From Otatea glauca (taxonomy: Eukaryota; Streptophyta; Magnoliopsida; Poales; Poaceae), in contig CM070726.1 in assembly GCA_036346275.1 (NCBI GenBank), positions 25,765,410 through 25,829,409 on the forward strand: DNA of 64,000 nucleotides. Reading direction: 5' to 3'. A program made the translations under genes and the position numbers. Of the stretch, positions 22,634 to 33,202 are shown piece by piece (position 1 is the stretch's first letter; each line of letters opens with the position of its first letter). A model generated the notes under the pieces. That model was given only the letters and a program-made list of their open reading frames with translations. It searched no databases and was not told the DNA's origin.

Positions 22634-23096
22634 TTGTCCTAATTAAATACATTTTATTTTCTCATATGTAACAATTAATGTATTCTTTTGTCATATGTAT
22701 CAATTTGTGTGAATTCAACTTCATTTGTGTTTTTTTTTGTATTTGTGTGAATTTTTGAAGCGATGGTTGGTCTACTGCATTTGTTTGAATTTAAATCAAA
22801 TATTACATGTCATGAAGTATTCTTCCAAAAATTTTTAAAATTTGGATAAAAATTGATAGGATTTCAAAGCAGTGAGCAATTTGAATTTTTTATTTTGAAA
22901 TATTAAAACTATGAAAGCAATGAGCAATCTGGATTTTTATAATTTTACAACTTTGTCAAAACTTAGGGAAATATTTAAATCAAATATTACATGTCTGAAG
23001 TATTCCTCCAAAATTTGCGTAAAATTTGGATAAAAATTGATAGGATTTAAAAATCCCAAAGCAATCATCCTTTGAAAACTTTGACATAATCGATCG
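22634..23096 (+). other. 3' region of the CACTA transposase gene
   Basis: AT-rich sequence (T-rich with TTTGTGTTTTTTTTTGTATTTG) fitting a 3' untranslated end and transcription stop. A stretch near 22795-22870 is repeated near 22975-23060 ('AAATCAAATATTACATGTC...', then 'AAAATTTGGATAAAAATTGATAGGATTT'), a direct duplication of about 80 bases with 180-base spacing. Nothing coding is seen. Confidence 0.6.
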
Positions 23097-23430
23097 GAGC
23101 TTATCACTGCCGGTTGTATCATTAAGCGGCGGTGAAGTGATTTATCACTGCCGGTTTGTAGTATTAACCCGCAGTGATAATCAAGTATTACTGCCGGTTT
23201 TTGTTTTGAACCGGCAGTGATAAATACTTTCACTGCCGGGTGTAGACACAACCGGCAGTGATAAGGTAATTATTACTGCCGGTTTTAGATTGGACCGCGG
23301 TGAAAATAGATATTCTTCGCCGAGTTGAGCTTGAACCGGCAGTGATAATTCAACTATCACTGCCGGTTCTATTTATTATCCGGCAGTGATAGTTTATCAC
23401 TGCCGATTTTTGTTGTGACCCGGCAGTGAT
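23097..23430 (+). promoter_or_regulatory. Internal array of CACTA subterminal motifs
   Basis: Thirteen or so copies of CTTATCACTGCCGGTT or the inverse AACCGGCAGTGATAA, arranged mostly as head-to-head pairs, in the middle of the element. It has the same motif as the two end arrays, and TATAAA follows at 23435, so it looks like the promoter region of the second gene. It could also mark the fusion of two elements. Confidence 0.85.
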
Positions 23431-23434
23431 ACTC

Positions 23435-23440
23435 TATAAA
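23435..23440 (+). promoter_or_regulatory. TATA box of the second CACTA gene
   Basis: TATAAA begins 4 bases after the last internal repeat motif and is followed by a GC-rich leader (23450-23650), the same layout as at 18831. Confidence 0.6.
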
Positions 23441-24853
23441 TTCGAATGCCGCGCCACTCAGCCCCTCATTTCCACTTCAACCTCACGCCGCCACTTCGTC
23501 GCCTCGCAACACCCCGCCGACGCTTCGCTTTTCCTCGACCGCCCCGCGTCGCCCGGCCGTCGCCTCGACCTCACCGCCCGCCGCGCGCGCTCAGATCGCT
23601 CGACCTCACGCGCGCCGACTTCCGGATTCTACAGTGGGGAACATACGAGTAAACAATGTGGTAGTTTGGGATGAGTTGTGTCTACATCAGAGGATATAGT
23701 AGATTCGTCTTCCTGTATGCTTGCTGATGGTATTGTAGTTGTGAGTGTACATTCATGTGGTTACGTAAGATAACTACTAGTAGTTGTGATGTCGAATCAT
23801 GATCTGTTGGTTCATGTTTTTGTCCGCATGTACCATAGAAAGTTTTGTCAATTCCAAGTGAATGTTGAAACCAATGTTTAGTTTGTGATAGCTCTATATG
23901 ACTAAATCCCACCGCAACACTAGCATGACGGCCGTACACCTGATTTGTCATGGTAAGTTGTTCTTTGATTTGTCTATACAACCACACGTAATAATGTCGA
24001 TGTCGGCATGAACATGCCTCGGTTTCACATGTCATTTTGTAAGTTGAGGATAAAAGCAGCATGTGAAGCATCAATTGCTTGCAAATGGCCACTAGACGGG
24101 GAAAAAGGGAGCTTTGCTTAATTTCCTACTAGATTGCAAAGAATTTCTCGTCTGAATGATCGTTTTACTTTGCAAGGGAAGGCAAAACAGAGGAATGGCT
24201 AATTCTCGGATTATTGTCAGGGTTTGGTTACTGGATGTATATGTGTATGGTTACAGGACTGTATGTAACGTGCATATGTTTATTCTTTGTATGTTTGATT
24301 TGTGCCGTGAGACATAATGTGCATATGCGCTTATTCGGAAAATATGTGCTAACACATCGACAAAGTATATATGTATGTGTACATCTCCTGCAGATGTGTA
24401 TATATCTTGTGTACGTGTATGCTTATATTTGTGTTCATGGTCAAAATATTACGAGAATGCTGATTAAAAAAGATGTATATGTGTATGTGTCCTTCAAGGA
24501 TGTTTGTGTATATAGATAAAAAATATGTGTGTACATGTTCTTTAAAGATGTGTATTATTGAGTACTCCTTTCAATAAACATGCCATGTAGCTTTCTATTC
24601 AAGAGAATTGCTTGATTTAGTTTGGAATTTGGGGGCGTGATACAATTATAAAGAGTCTCGTAATAACGTAATTATAAAGAAAAATGAAAGAGAGCAACAC
24701 TTCAATGACCATTCTCAATTTCAAGTAGTTCTCTACAATATTAATGTAAAGATGTATATGTGTATGTATCACGGGATATGTAAACATCCTTTCACGGATT
24801 AACTTTAATGTCAATCCTCGTTTGTATGTGTCTTTCAAAAATGACCTTGTTAA
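23441..24853 (+). other. Leader and long intron of the second CACTA gene
   Basis: The first 230 bases are GC-rich (runs of CGCCGCC and CTCGACC) and could be an untranslated first exon ending near AACATACGAGTAAAC. The remainder is AT-rich, with a TG/TA-rich low-complexity stretch at 24230-24560 (GTGTATATATGTATG-like). No supported coding exon lies here; short frames such as 24214-24519 follow the simple sequence. Confidence 0.45.
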
Positions 24854-27222
24854 TTGGAAATTTTCAACAAACTTGCTAGGAATGGCCTCCGACGAAGGAC
24901 TAGTGCCGGAGGAGTTGGGCCCTCAAATATGGACGAAGGAGGAAGGAGTAGCCGAATAATAGCCCAACGTCCTATCGAACTCGCAGGATCGACCATGGAC
25001 CAACTCGACGATACTCACGTAAGCGAGGTAAAGTTTTAGTACATCGTGGTTCCCAAAACATGGTAGGCCCAGACGACTAATAATTTAGAAGATCAATTTG
25101 TAGTCTCGGCGTCGATCAACGAAGGCGTAGCAAGTCGTGGTCCGAACAAGATGCCTAAGGGAATTTTTAACATAGTGGAGCTCTAGGTAGTCGGGAACCG
25201 CTATACGAGTCATCATTGGGGCGTCAGGGGACAGCTGCGGGGTTATTGCTAGGGATGATGTGCCCATCGCCTATAGATCATGGATTGGCGCGGAGGTGAC
25301 CCATGGGTATTACCCAATGACTGAAGAACTCATTATGGGACAAGTGAAACAAGTTTTCCAGTTCCCCAAGGGACCGAGCTGGTTGCAAAGAAACGAGCAC
25401 TCTGCATCATGTGCATCTGCGTGGAAGAATTGGAAGACAACACTAAACAAGAATTATGTGAAAAGAATGAAACGCGAATTTTGACACGTACCCAAAGTTA
25501 AGGGAGTTCGGGATGAATTTGTGGCGTACAAGAGGTCGAAGAAGCTCACATAGTAAGTCAAAGGAACAAAGCAAACGCGGATAAGAATATTCACCCTCAC
25601 AAACTAGGAGCAGGAGGGTATGTGAAGAAAATACAAAGCATGGGATCGGTCCAAGAAGAAATAACCCGCAAGGGTATAATTCTCGCAACGGCCGCCTTAA
25701 GCTTAACGATCGAAGCTAATGGTTGCTTGGGAGGGTGCTTCTATCTCCGATGATGGCGGCTTAAGCGAAGCGATAGAGAGAGAGGAAGTGTGCTTGCGCA
25801 GAATCGCAGATGCTCACACGCATCTTCCCAAGGATCTTTCGCGCCACGAAGGAGAATGACGAGCTAACCATAGCCACAGGTAACAAGGAGCATCTAGGTC
25901 GCACGGAGGAGTTGGTTTGGTCACGTGGAAAGAAGCCTTCCCCATGACGCATGGATGTACAAACATTCAAAGAGATTAAGAGAAGATCATTGGAGCGTCG
26001 GATAAAGATCTTTGTCGCGAGAGCGCTAGAGGAACAAAGATCGGAACTAGATAAGGGTGTGGAGCAAGCCGTATAGAAAGCTCTCACTCACGACCGCCAC
26101 CGGTGAAAGCCACGAGCTCATCGGTCCGGTGCTCGTAAGAGCAACAAGGCGTCCTGTGGATTCCCGAAGAGCATGGTGCGTTTTCTGTCAGATGACATCA
26201 AAGAACCGACACGTGCAAGCTACATTTGGCCGCACATGGCATTACCATAAAGGTGGTGAGGCGGGGCTTGGCCATGCCAGAGTCACGGACTTTGCAATCT
26301 TGTCGCCCGATACCGCGAGGATTCGCCAGGTCAAAGTGGGCAGTGTCATCCGCCAATACCGAAAAATGGAGGTAGAGATCCCTGGCGAGGATGGGAACAA
26401 AAAGCTAGGAGAAAATGTGAATGGCTTCCTCGCGTGGCGCAAGAGCTTGATTAAGTTTGGCTCGGACGATGAGGCGGCGACAATGATGATCACCGCACTC
26501 TCCACACGAGACCTCCGCCCTTCTCGCCGCCAACCAGAAAAGTCCAACTCCTCCGCGGCACCAACCGAAAAAGCCCGACTCCTCCGCCAAAAGCGTAAAG
26601 AATCGAACAACGGGAACATCTCGGCGATCGGCACCATCCTCGAAGAAATCTCAACCATCGTGAACCCGGGACAACCACAAAAGAAACTATCGGTGACATG
26701 ACTAAGGAAGTGCGGAAAAAGCATGTAGCGCTGCGTAGCATCTCACTTTAAAAAGGTGCCATCAAGTAAGAAGACTAAAGTTGATCTTTGTGCGCAAAAG
26801 TTTTTCTTGAGTATGGCAAAAGTGCAAAAGACGGGTAGGCTTCGAACCTTACAAAATATCGGACTACGGCGCATATCCGTAAAGCAATACTTGCGGCGGC
26901 TAGTGCCGACATCGCTTAAGCGGGATGCTCAAGCGGATGATGTTCAACTAGATGCTCTGGCGCAAGGTCTCAGGTGGAAGTTCGTTATGGGAAAACATTG
27001 GTTGAACCGGCTCATTTCGACAACCTTACAACTCAACTGCGGCGCGTCCATCAATGGTACATGCAGCAGTCCAACGATGGTATGGAGGCGTTCCCAGCAA
27101 TCAGATACGAGCAAGATTTTCACAATGGGGATAACATCTGCTGGGTTCTTTTCACGGAGCTGTATATGTTGTACCAGCAAGATGCCCTGGACGTGAACAT
27201 ACTTAGACTATGGACTTTGTAA
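24854..27222 (+). pseudogene. Second CACTA gene, N-terminal and central part (frameshifted)
   Basis: Plus-strand coding blocks in changing frames. 24854-25039 has a basic start followed by a Ser/Gly-rich part. 25260-25484 reads AYRSWIGAEVTHGYYP, then VFQFPKGPSWL, WKNWKTTLNKNYVKR. Near 25550-25640 an IHPHKLGAGGY motif follows, then ALEEQRSELDKGV near 26030. 26057-26701 has HKGGEAGLGHARV and a charged, Pro/Ser-rich linker. 26974-27222 has YGKTLVEPAHFDNL ... LRRVHQWYM and CWVLFTELYMLYQQDALDV. These blocks match the order in CACTA second-gene proteins of grasses. Such proteins are thought to bind element ends or assist the transposase; that role is an inference here. An intron with donor GTAAGT at 27220 and acceptor TATGTAG at 27289 follows. 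Confidence 0.75.
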
Positions 27223-27289
27223 GTCTGTCCGTATATCGTTGAGCATTTCTGTACTGTTTAATTGCATCTCTAACTTCTTTCTTATGTAG

Positions 27290-28130
27290 AATGGAGGTAC
27301 AGACATATAGAAGAAATAACAATGACAATCTAGCATTCCTAGATCCGGGGCTCGTCAACGAGAAACTTGTGAACGACAATCCACAGTTCGTTGAAGACTA
27401 TTTATTTAATACTTTTTTGAAGTTGCAATACAAAACCTCTGTACTTTTACCTATAACTTCAAGCACGTATCTCGACTTCTAATATCGTTTTACTATTTTT
27501 GCGTAACACGTCGATGTAGGAGTAATTGACTACATTGACATATATGTGCAGTTTCACTGGTCCTCCTCGTCATCCGATTAGATGCTAGCAGGATTTTGTC
27601 TTGGACTCGGAGAAAACAAACTAACTGTACCAAGACCTTTGGGACATCTTTGAGCAATGTAAATCGATCGTTGCGTTATTACTCTAGCAAAATTCCATTC
27701 TATTGCATTTAAGTTTAATTACTATTCAAAATCATTCACAGGGCTTTACTTGCGGTACTACAAGAAAAGTGTTGATATCGTCCATACGGAAAAATTTTGA
27801 AATAATAAATGACTTTCCATGCATGAAGCAGAACCGGAAACAATTTATGTGCATTCTATGTATGTACAAATATGCATTCAATTGTCACGAGAGTGTCGGC
27901 TATAACGAAGCCATGGTGCGTAATTACACTTTGATGCCCTTTTTATTTAACAAATATCATCATTAAGTAACTTCCTTTTTGTTTAAAAACAGCGCCCAAA
28001 GCGAGAACCAATAAGTTATTCTTGTGAAATTATAGCAATTCAGAACAGATCGCGGATTCATTCATGATGAGATCATCAATCCAAGCGGCGAGTTCCACGA
28101 GTAGCCTCATCGCCCTCATTCCTCGGCCTA
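27290..28130 (+). pseudogene. Ulp1-like (C48 peptidase) end of the second CACTA gene
   Basis: It opens with MEVQTYRRNNNDNLAFLDPG and continues VNEKLVNDNPQFVEDYLF and YKTSVLLPI. After an intron-like AT-rich gap comes a FHW motif (27551), the place of the catalytic His, followed by a degenerate LDS-like segment (27600, catalytic Asp region). After another gap FPCMKQ leads to a CAFYVCTNMHS segment (27858-27890, other frame), the place of the catalytic Cys. The order His-Asp-Cys fits the Ulp1/SENP fold that removes SUMO-like modifiers, found in several plant DNA transposons. Frameshifts and weakened motifs make activity unlikely as read. Confidence 0.65.
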
Positions 28131-28477
28131 GGCGCGTGACATGTCTACTTCGACTCTTTGTAAAATCAAAGCGAGCGGGATGACATGTAGTCGAGCTACA
28201 TTTGTAAATAAATCATTGTAAAACAAATTATGTGATGCGTAATTTAATATATTTGAATTATGATTTTAACGATGCTAGTCGATACATGCATATATTTGAA
28301 TTATGATTTGAGCGATGCTTTATATACTACATATGGACACTGTAAACAATTATATAAAAATATATATATATTGCACAAAAAATATGCAAGCTTGTCACTT
28401 TGCGGTTCTTGAGAAAACGGCGGTGATATGTATCTATCCTTTGTCGGATTATGGTACAACCCGGCGATTGCTAGTAC
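28131..28477 (+). other. 3' region of the second CACTA gene
   Basis: AT-rich sequence with ATTTGAATTATGATTTTAACGATGC repeated in part at 28245-28275 and 28285-28320. No coding sequence is seen. It fits a 3' untranslated region before the right array. Confidence 0.5.
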
Positions 28478-28745
28478 AATATCACTGCAGTTTTATATAT
28501 AACCGGCGGTGATAATATCATCACTTGCCGGTTGTAGATAGAACCGGCGGTGATAATCTTATCACCGCCGGATTTTGGTTTGATCGGCGGTGATAGTCGA
28601 TATCACTTGCGGTTGTAGGTAGAACCGCGGTGATAATCCTATCCCGCCGGTTCTGAGCCGGCAGTGATAATCCTCGAGTATCACTGTCGACCAATCACTG
28701 CCGGCGCCAATGACCGGCAGTGATGGGGTTTTGGAATCGGCAGTG
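28478..28745 (+). promoter_or_regulatory. Right subterminal repeat array of the CACTA element
   Basis: About fourteen copies of the TATCACTGCCGGTT motif or its inverse, mostly paired, some with one base changed or missing (CACTTGCCGG, CACCGCCGG). It mirrors the left array and ends just before the right terminal inverted repeat. Confidence 0.85.
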
Positions 28746-28749
28746 ATGT

Positions 28750-28766
28750 GCTGTTCTGTAGTAGTG
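28750..28766 (-). repeat. Right terminal inverted repeat of the CACTA element
   Basis: GCTGTTCTGTAGTAGTG, the inverse of the left end over 17 bases, followed by the target duplication TCA. Confidence 0.97.
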
Positions 28767-28850
28767 TCAACATCTTCAAATTCAATATGCAACCGCAACT
28801 GTAAATGCTTGAGCTGAGAAAACTTGACGTGCCTTTCTTGTAACCACGGC

Positions 28851-29149
28851 CTGTGAATGACGACGAAGGCCAAAAGGTCATGACAACAAAATGTGAGATA
28901 TGCTAAACTATAACAAAATGAAAGTTCCAAGAGCAAACCATTAGTCGATGAGACAAAGGTTCTAAAGTCAAATTTTGAACATGCAGAAGACCATTGGGGA
29001 GTGCAGCGAAAATATCCTAACGAGTATGGTTCAAATAGGAAGTACTAGAAACTTGTACGCGGCGTGCCACGCCGCGGGCGCCGCTCTCCACGCGAATCGA
29101 GAAAACGCGCGATCGACGCTCCACACACGAGCAAATCGAGAAAACGCGC
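28851..29149 (-). other. Probable intron and upstream flank of the F-box/FBD-like gene
   Basis: Directly upstream (minus strand) of the exon acceptor lies a T-rich stretch ending TCGTCATTCACAG, as expected for an intron. Further right at 29055-29080 is a GC-rich palindrome-like stretch (GCGGCGTGCCACGCCGC). No further exon is identified. Confidence 0.4.
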
Positions 29150-29470
29150 GAAAAGGACCTGAAAAGGATTTTGTGTTTTCCGCAAAAGGGCTTAAACGTA
29201 ATGCTAGAAAAACGCAACAAGGATCTAAATGCAATGTATATTTTTCCCAAAAAAAAAAGACCCGAAAGTTTTTTTTCGAAAAGGACCTAATCGTAATTCT
29301 TTCTTTTGGTAAAAGGACCCGAGCGCAAGCCTTAAAAACGCATAAAGTACCTAGATGTAATATATATTCTTTTTTCGAAAAAAAGGATCTAATCGTAATT
29401 TTTTTCCGAGAAAAGGACCTATATGTAATTTTTTTTTTAAAAAGGACCCGGTTGTAATTTTTTTTGGCCG
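29150..29470 (+). repeat. Degenerate tandem motif 'AAAAGGACCTAATTGTAATTTTTT'
   Basis: About nine imperfect copies of a 25-50 base unit of the form (A)4GGAC(C/T)(C/T)-(A/G)N-(T/C)GTAATTTTTT, separated by T- and A-runs, the clearest at 29279, 29311, 29383, 29414 and 29440. Frames on both strands are open only because the unit repeats. It may belong to an unlisted transposon; ends were not found. Confidence 0.6.
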
Positions 29471-29709
29471 GCTCGGCTCGCTCCATGGCTCAAATGAACC
29501 ACAAGGCAGGAAACTTGCAGGCTTTATTAAAGGAGTGATTTGCTTTTTCCATGTTTGAAGAATGACTTGTAAGATTATTCTATAATCGGAAGTGCCGCAT
29601 GTAATTAAACCAAATGTTTCTAATTAGAAATGGTCCTGTGTAATGATTGCTTGACTTAAGGAATTAGAATTATAGGCAAACCTACAGTGTGCACTATTAT
29701 GTTGCTATT

Positions 29710-29938
29710 TGTTAAGGAACCTCGCTATCGAATAGTCCGGGGTTCCCGAACAGATCTGAAGTGGAGAACAGAAAGAGAGAGAGACACGTGTTTAGGGAGA
29801 GCGAAAGCGGAAATTCTTTATTACTCATGAATTCTGTGTGTACATGGGGGGGACCCCCCTCCTCCTTTTATAGCGCTCTCTAGGGTTTCGGCATAAGGGA
29901 CCACATGGGCCTGCGATGGGCTTTAGGGTTTCTCAACA
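29710..29938 (-). repeat. 3' LTR of copia element B
   Basis: 229 bp from TGTTAAGGAACC to TTTCTCAACA. The adjoining internal sequence is purine-rich on the minus strand (CCCAAGGGAG), fitting a polypurine tract. Confidence 0.95.
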
Positions 29939-30247
29939 CTCCCTTGGGCCCTTTGCGCGAGATGCATATGCCTCATTAAAACTCGGAAAAACCCGGTGGG
30001 AAAAATACTTGGAGAAAGAGTACATAGCATACGCTTACTATGTTGCACGAATTGCCTCGTTAAAACCTTACGCAAGAAAACTTCATGAAAAACTTGCTAA
30101 GGAAAAAGAGTACAATTCTCCCAACTTCAATTGCTAATCTTGAGATTCATGTTGGGTATTCATAATTCATGCTCAGATTCATGTGGGAGTATGTGACATA
30201 TCTCCCCGAAATCTGCACTTCTCTAAGTCTCATCATCCCAATTCCTT

Positions 30248-30550
30248 TCACGCACCTTTCAAAGGTAGATTTGGGAGTGATTTAGTGAACAAATCTGCAA
30301 GATTTTCACATGACTTAGTATGCAATATCTTGATCTCGTTCATCTTATGCAATTCATGAGCATAGAAGAACTTGGGGTTGATATGCTTCGTGAGATTGCT
30401 CTTCACATATCCCATTTGTGCTTGGGCAACACAAGCCGCATTATCTTCATAAATTATTGTAGGAGTTTGCTCAATGTTCAAACCACATGACTTACGGATG
30501 TGGTGAACCATTCTTCCGAGCCATGCACATTCACGAGATGCTTCATACAA
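30248..30550 (-). pseudogene. copia B: RNase H domain
   Basis: A 100-codon frame almost identical to A in this part: EASRECAWLGRM, IYEDNAACVAQAQ with the catalytic Asp, and LADLFTKSLP. It then shifts frame before the end that A still has. The difference from A at Cys/Tyr and Gly/Arg near the start shows these are separate copies. Confidence 0.9.
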
Positions 30551-30827
30551 AGCGATGATTTCGAGTGGTTTGTCGACGTCGAGACAAGAGTGCGCTTAGA
30601 CGACTTCCAAGAAATTCTTTGTTCCTCCACATAGGAAAACATAGCGGTTTGGGACTTGCGGTATGTGGGTCCGATAGGTACCCAGCATCGGCATAGCCAA
30701 CCAAATTCAATTCATTATTTCTTCTAAAGAACTGACCGAGGTCTTTGCTTCCTTGGAGGTAGCGGAAGATGTCCTTGATCCCTTTCCAATGCCTTTTGGT
30801 GGGTTAGACTGCATCGAGCTAGCAAAT

Positions 30828-31775
30828 TCACAATGACGCAATGTCCGGTCTAGTGCTATTCGCAAGGTACATGAGCGCTCCTATTGCACTCAAATATGGG
30901 AATTCTGCTCCCAGGACTTCCTCCCCCTCTTCTCTAGGTCTGTATGGGTCTAGGTCTGCTTGGAGTGACCTTCCGACCATTGGAGTCTTTGCAGGATATG
31001 ATTTTTCAAAGCTAAATCGTTCCAACACCTTCTGCGTGTAGGTTGATTGATGTACCAAGATTCCTCCTTGGACATGTTCAAGCTGCAAGCCTAAACAAAA
31101 CTTGGTTTTACCCAAATCTTTCATTTCAAACTCAGACTTCAAGTATGAGCATGCCTCTTCAATTTCTTCATCCGTCCCAATGATGTTCAAGTCATCTACA
31201 TAGACGGAGATTATCTGAGAATCCATTCGGGATCATTGTATAAACACACATGGACAATCTTATTTGTTTGTGTAGCCTTTCTTGCGAGAAAGTCACTCAG
31301 CGATTGTACCACATTCTTCCGATCGCTTGACCCATACGGTGATTTCTCCAATTTCACACTGCATGAGTTTCTATTTGCTCCATCTTGGTTGGGATAGGAA
31401 TTCCTTAGGTACTTTCATGTATATCTCGAATCCAAGTTTCCATCTGAGTATCTTTGTGACAACATCCATTACTTCATTCTCAACTTCAAGTTGACGCCAT
31501 TGAGATCAAATATCTAAAGGTAATTCCTCCCATGACCGGAGAATAGGTTTTTCATAATCAACTCCGGGCGTTGAGTGAAACCTTGAGCTACAAGCCTTGC
31601 TTTGTACCTTACAACCGTTGTTTTCATTCCTCTTAGAACAAAGACCCATTTGTGACCTCTGGGGCTTATATGGAGAGGTGTGCGGCATCTGAGCCCAAAC
31701 ACCTCTCTCTTGTTGAGAGACTAACTCTGCGATGATTGCCTTTTCCATTCTTCCCAATCTAGCCTTTTCTTGCAC
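30828..31775 (-). pseudogene. copia B: reverse transcriptase domain
   Basis: The palm half (30828-31226) reads QIISVYVDDLNIIGTDEEIE with the catalytic YVDD, then EFEMKDLGKTKFCLGLQ, and on through the thumb to a YLSAIGALMYLAN segment that A has lost by indels. The finger half (31506-31775) is split into two overlapping frames with HKWVFVLR and RYKARLVAQGFTQRP. Together A and B cover the whole domain, each with different breaks. Confidence 0.92.
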
Positions 31776-32467
31776 TCTGCGAGAGATGCGAGCTCGGGAT
31801 CATGATCAATGATCGAGGCAATCTTCTTTTGAAGTAGGCATCAATGTTGGTCGTTGCTCTATCCAGGATTCTCCTGTTATTACAAAGTTTATGGCCATTT
31901 CTTCATGGGGTGCTTCATGCACTTCTACTTGCTCTTATTTGCTTTTCCCTATCGCAGAGCAAGTTCCTTTAGCTTTTCATCGCCTATGTGTGCGCACACA
32001 TTATTTCCGACGGCTTCCTTGATGGAAGATTCAAGTGCAGGAATTGCCTTTCTGTTGGCTTCTTTCGGTGCAGTCTCAAGCGGCTCCCCTTCTTTCCTTA
32101 GGGCATTTTCGTGATTGGTTGTGGTAAGTCCTCTGCTTGATTTTCTCAGACGTCTCGGGTACTTTGGGTTTGAGGCAGTTACTGCTCTTTTCTTTGAGGC
32201 CTCTGAGCAGGTTGAGGATACCTTCTATTTTCTTTGGTATTTCCACCCTCTCGGTGCATTCCTTGCGGGTACATGCGACTTAACCACGCCCTTGGATCAC
32301 AAAATGATCAGCGGTTCATTTGCTAAATTCGCAAATCAATTATCTTACGGACTTCTTGATTTGCTTCATTAGTGCGGGGTCATGTGCGGGATCGGTGGAA
32401 TGCCATATGATTTCCGGCATTTTTCATCAAAGGTTGATTTCCTCCCTAATGACGGAAGCGATCCTCG

Positions 32468-33202
32468 TCAAAGATGCAATCCGAACGGCAGTATGCAAAT
32501 CTCGATCATGGGTTCTAAATACACGATTATGGATGCACTCTCATAACCAACGTATATCCCGGACTTGCGGAGAGGGCCCATTGCGATCATTGAGGGTGGT
32601 ATAGGTACATATACCATACACCCAAATTTTCTAAGATGGGAGATCTTGGGATGATCCGTGCACAAAGTGCATAGGAGAATGGATGTTGTAGGCGACGGTC
32701 TAAAATTGATAAGAGCTGCTGCGTGTGCAGACTGCGTGTCCCCAACAAGTGTTGGGCAAGTTACAACTCTGCAAAAGCGGTGCGGCAATGAACTTAATCC
32801 TCTTTATTAGTGCTACGCTAGTCCGTTCTGCGTATGAGCGTGCGATGCGGAGTGCTCAATCTGCTATCCTGTTCTTTGTGCAATAATCATCAAATGCCTT
32901 TGAAGTAAATTCTCGGCATTTTCCATTCTAATGGACTTCACGCGATGATCGTGGAAAGCGTTCTTAATTCTTATGATCTGCGTGATCGACTTTGCAAAAG
33001 CATGGTTTCTTGTTGACAACAAGCATACATGCGACCATTTCGAGGAAGCATCGATGAGCACCATAAAGTATCGAAGCGTACGACAGGGCTGAATCGACCA
33101 TAAATATCCCCTGGATGCGTTCCAGAATGCGAGGATTTCACTTTGCACTTTCATGACAGAGGGTCTAGTTATTAATTTCCCGGTGGCACATGCAGGGCAC
33201 AC
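32468..33202 (-). pseudogene. copia B: integrase core
   Basis: The frame at 32864-33202 shows CPACATGKLI, then RYFMVLIDASSKWSHVCLLS and KSIRMENAENL, where A has RMDNAENL. The frame at 32468-32788 shows the core end with SAHAAALINF, HLRKFGCMVYVPI and GYESASIIVYLEP. Asp is replaced by Glu in the second catalytic motif, which would inactivate this copy if the base is real. Confidence 0.88.

Larger units (their letters stand above)
18493..28766 (+). mobile_element. Complete CACTA (En/Spm-type) DNA transposon, 10.3 kb
   Basis: The ends are perfect 17-base terminal inverted repeats, CACTACTACAGAACAGC (18493-18509 and inverse at 28750-28766), flanked by the 3-bp duplication TCA (18490-18492 and 28767-28769) as expected for this superfamily. 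Arrays of a TATCACTGCCGGTT-type motif in both orientations lie at each end and also in the middle (23097-23430). Two plus-strand genes follow the left and middle arrays: a tnp2 transposase (19418-22633) and a second gene with an Ulp1-like end (23441-28130). Both are frameshifted as read. It sits in an exon of an F-box/FBD-like gene. Confidence 0.97.
17840..28850 (-). pseudogene. F-box/FBD LRR-type exon split by a MITE and a CACTA element
   Basis: On the minus strand an acceptor (CATTCACAG, ending at 28851) opens an exon reading PWLQERHVKFSQLKHLQLRL and then an EFEDVD segment up to 28767. After the CACTA element the frame continues at 18492-18483 (NIL) and, after the MITE, at 17892-17840 with SLASFLRAA and KLEVH, followed by donor GTAAGT. 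Removing both insertions and one copy of each duplication (TCA, CAG) gives one continuous exon. The pattern (FSQLKHLQL, then a D/N-rich turn, then LASFLRAAP-like, then LEVH) is that of the LRR/FBD part of grass F-box proteins, which select targets for ubiquitination. The F-box itself is not seen; upstream exons are not identified in 28851-29704 or 36222-36891. Confidence 0.7.

Noticed and set aside
24214..24519. 101-codon plus ORF in the second CACTA gene region
   Set aside because: It is low-complexity TG/TA-rich sequence giving Cys/Val/Tyr-rich translation, inside a probable intron.
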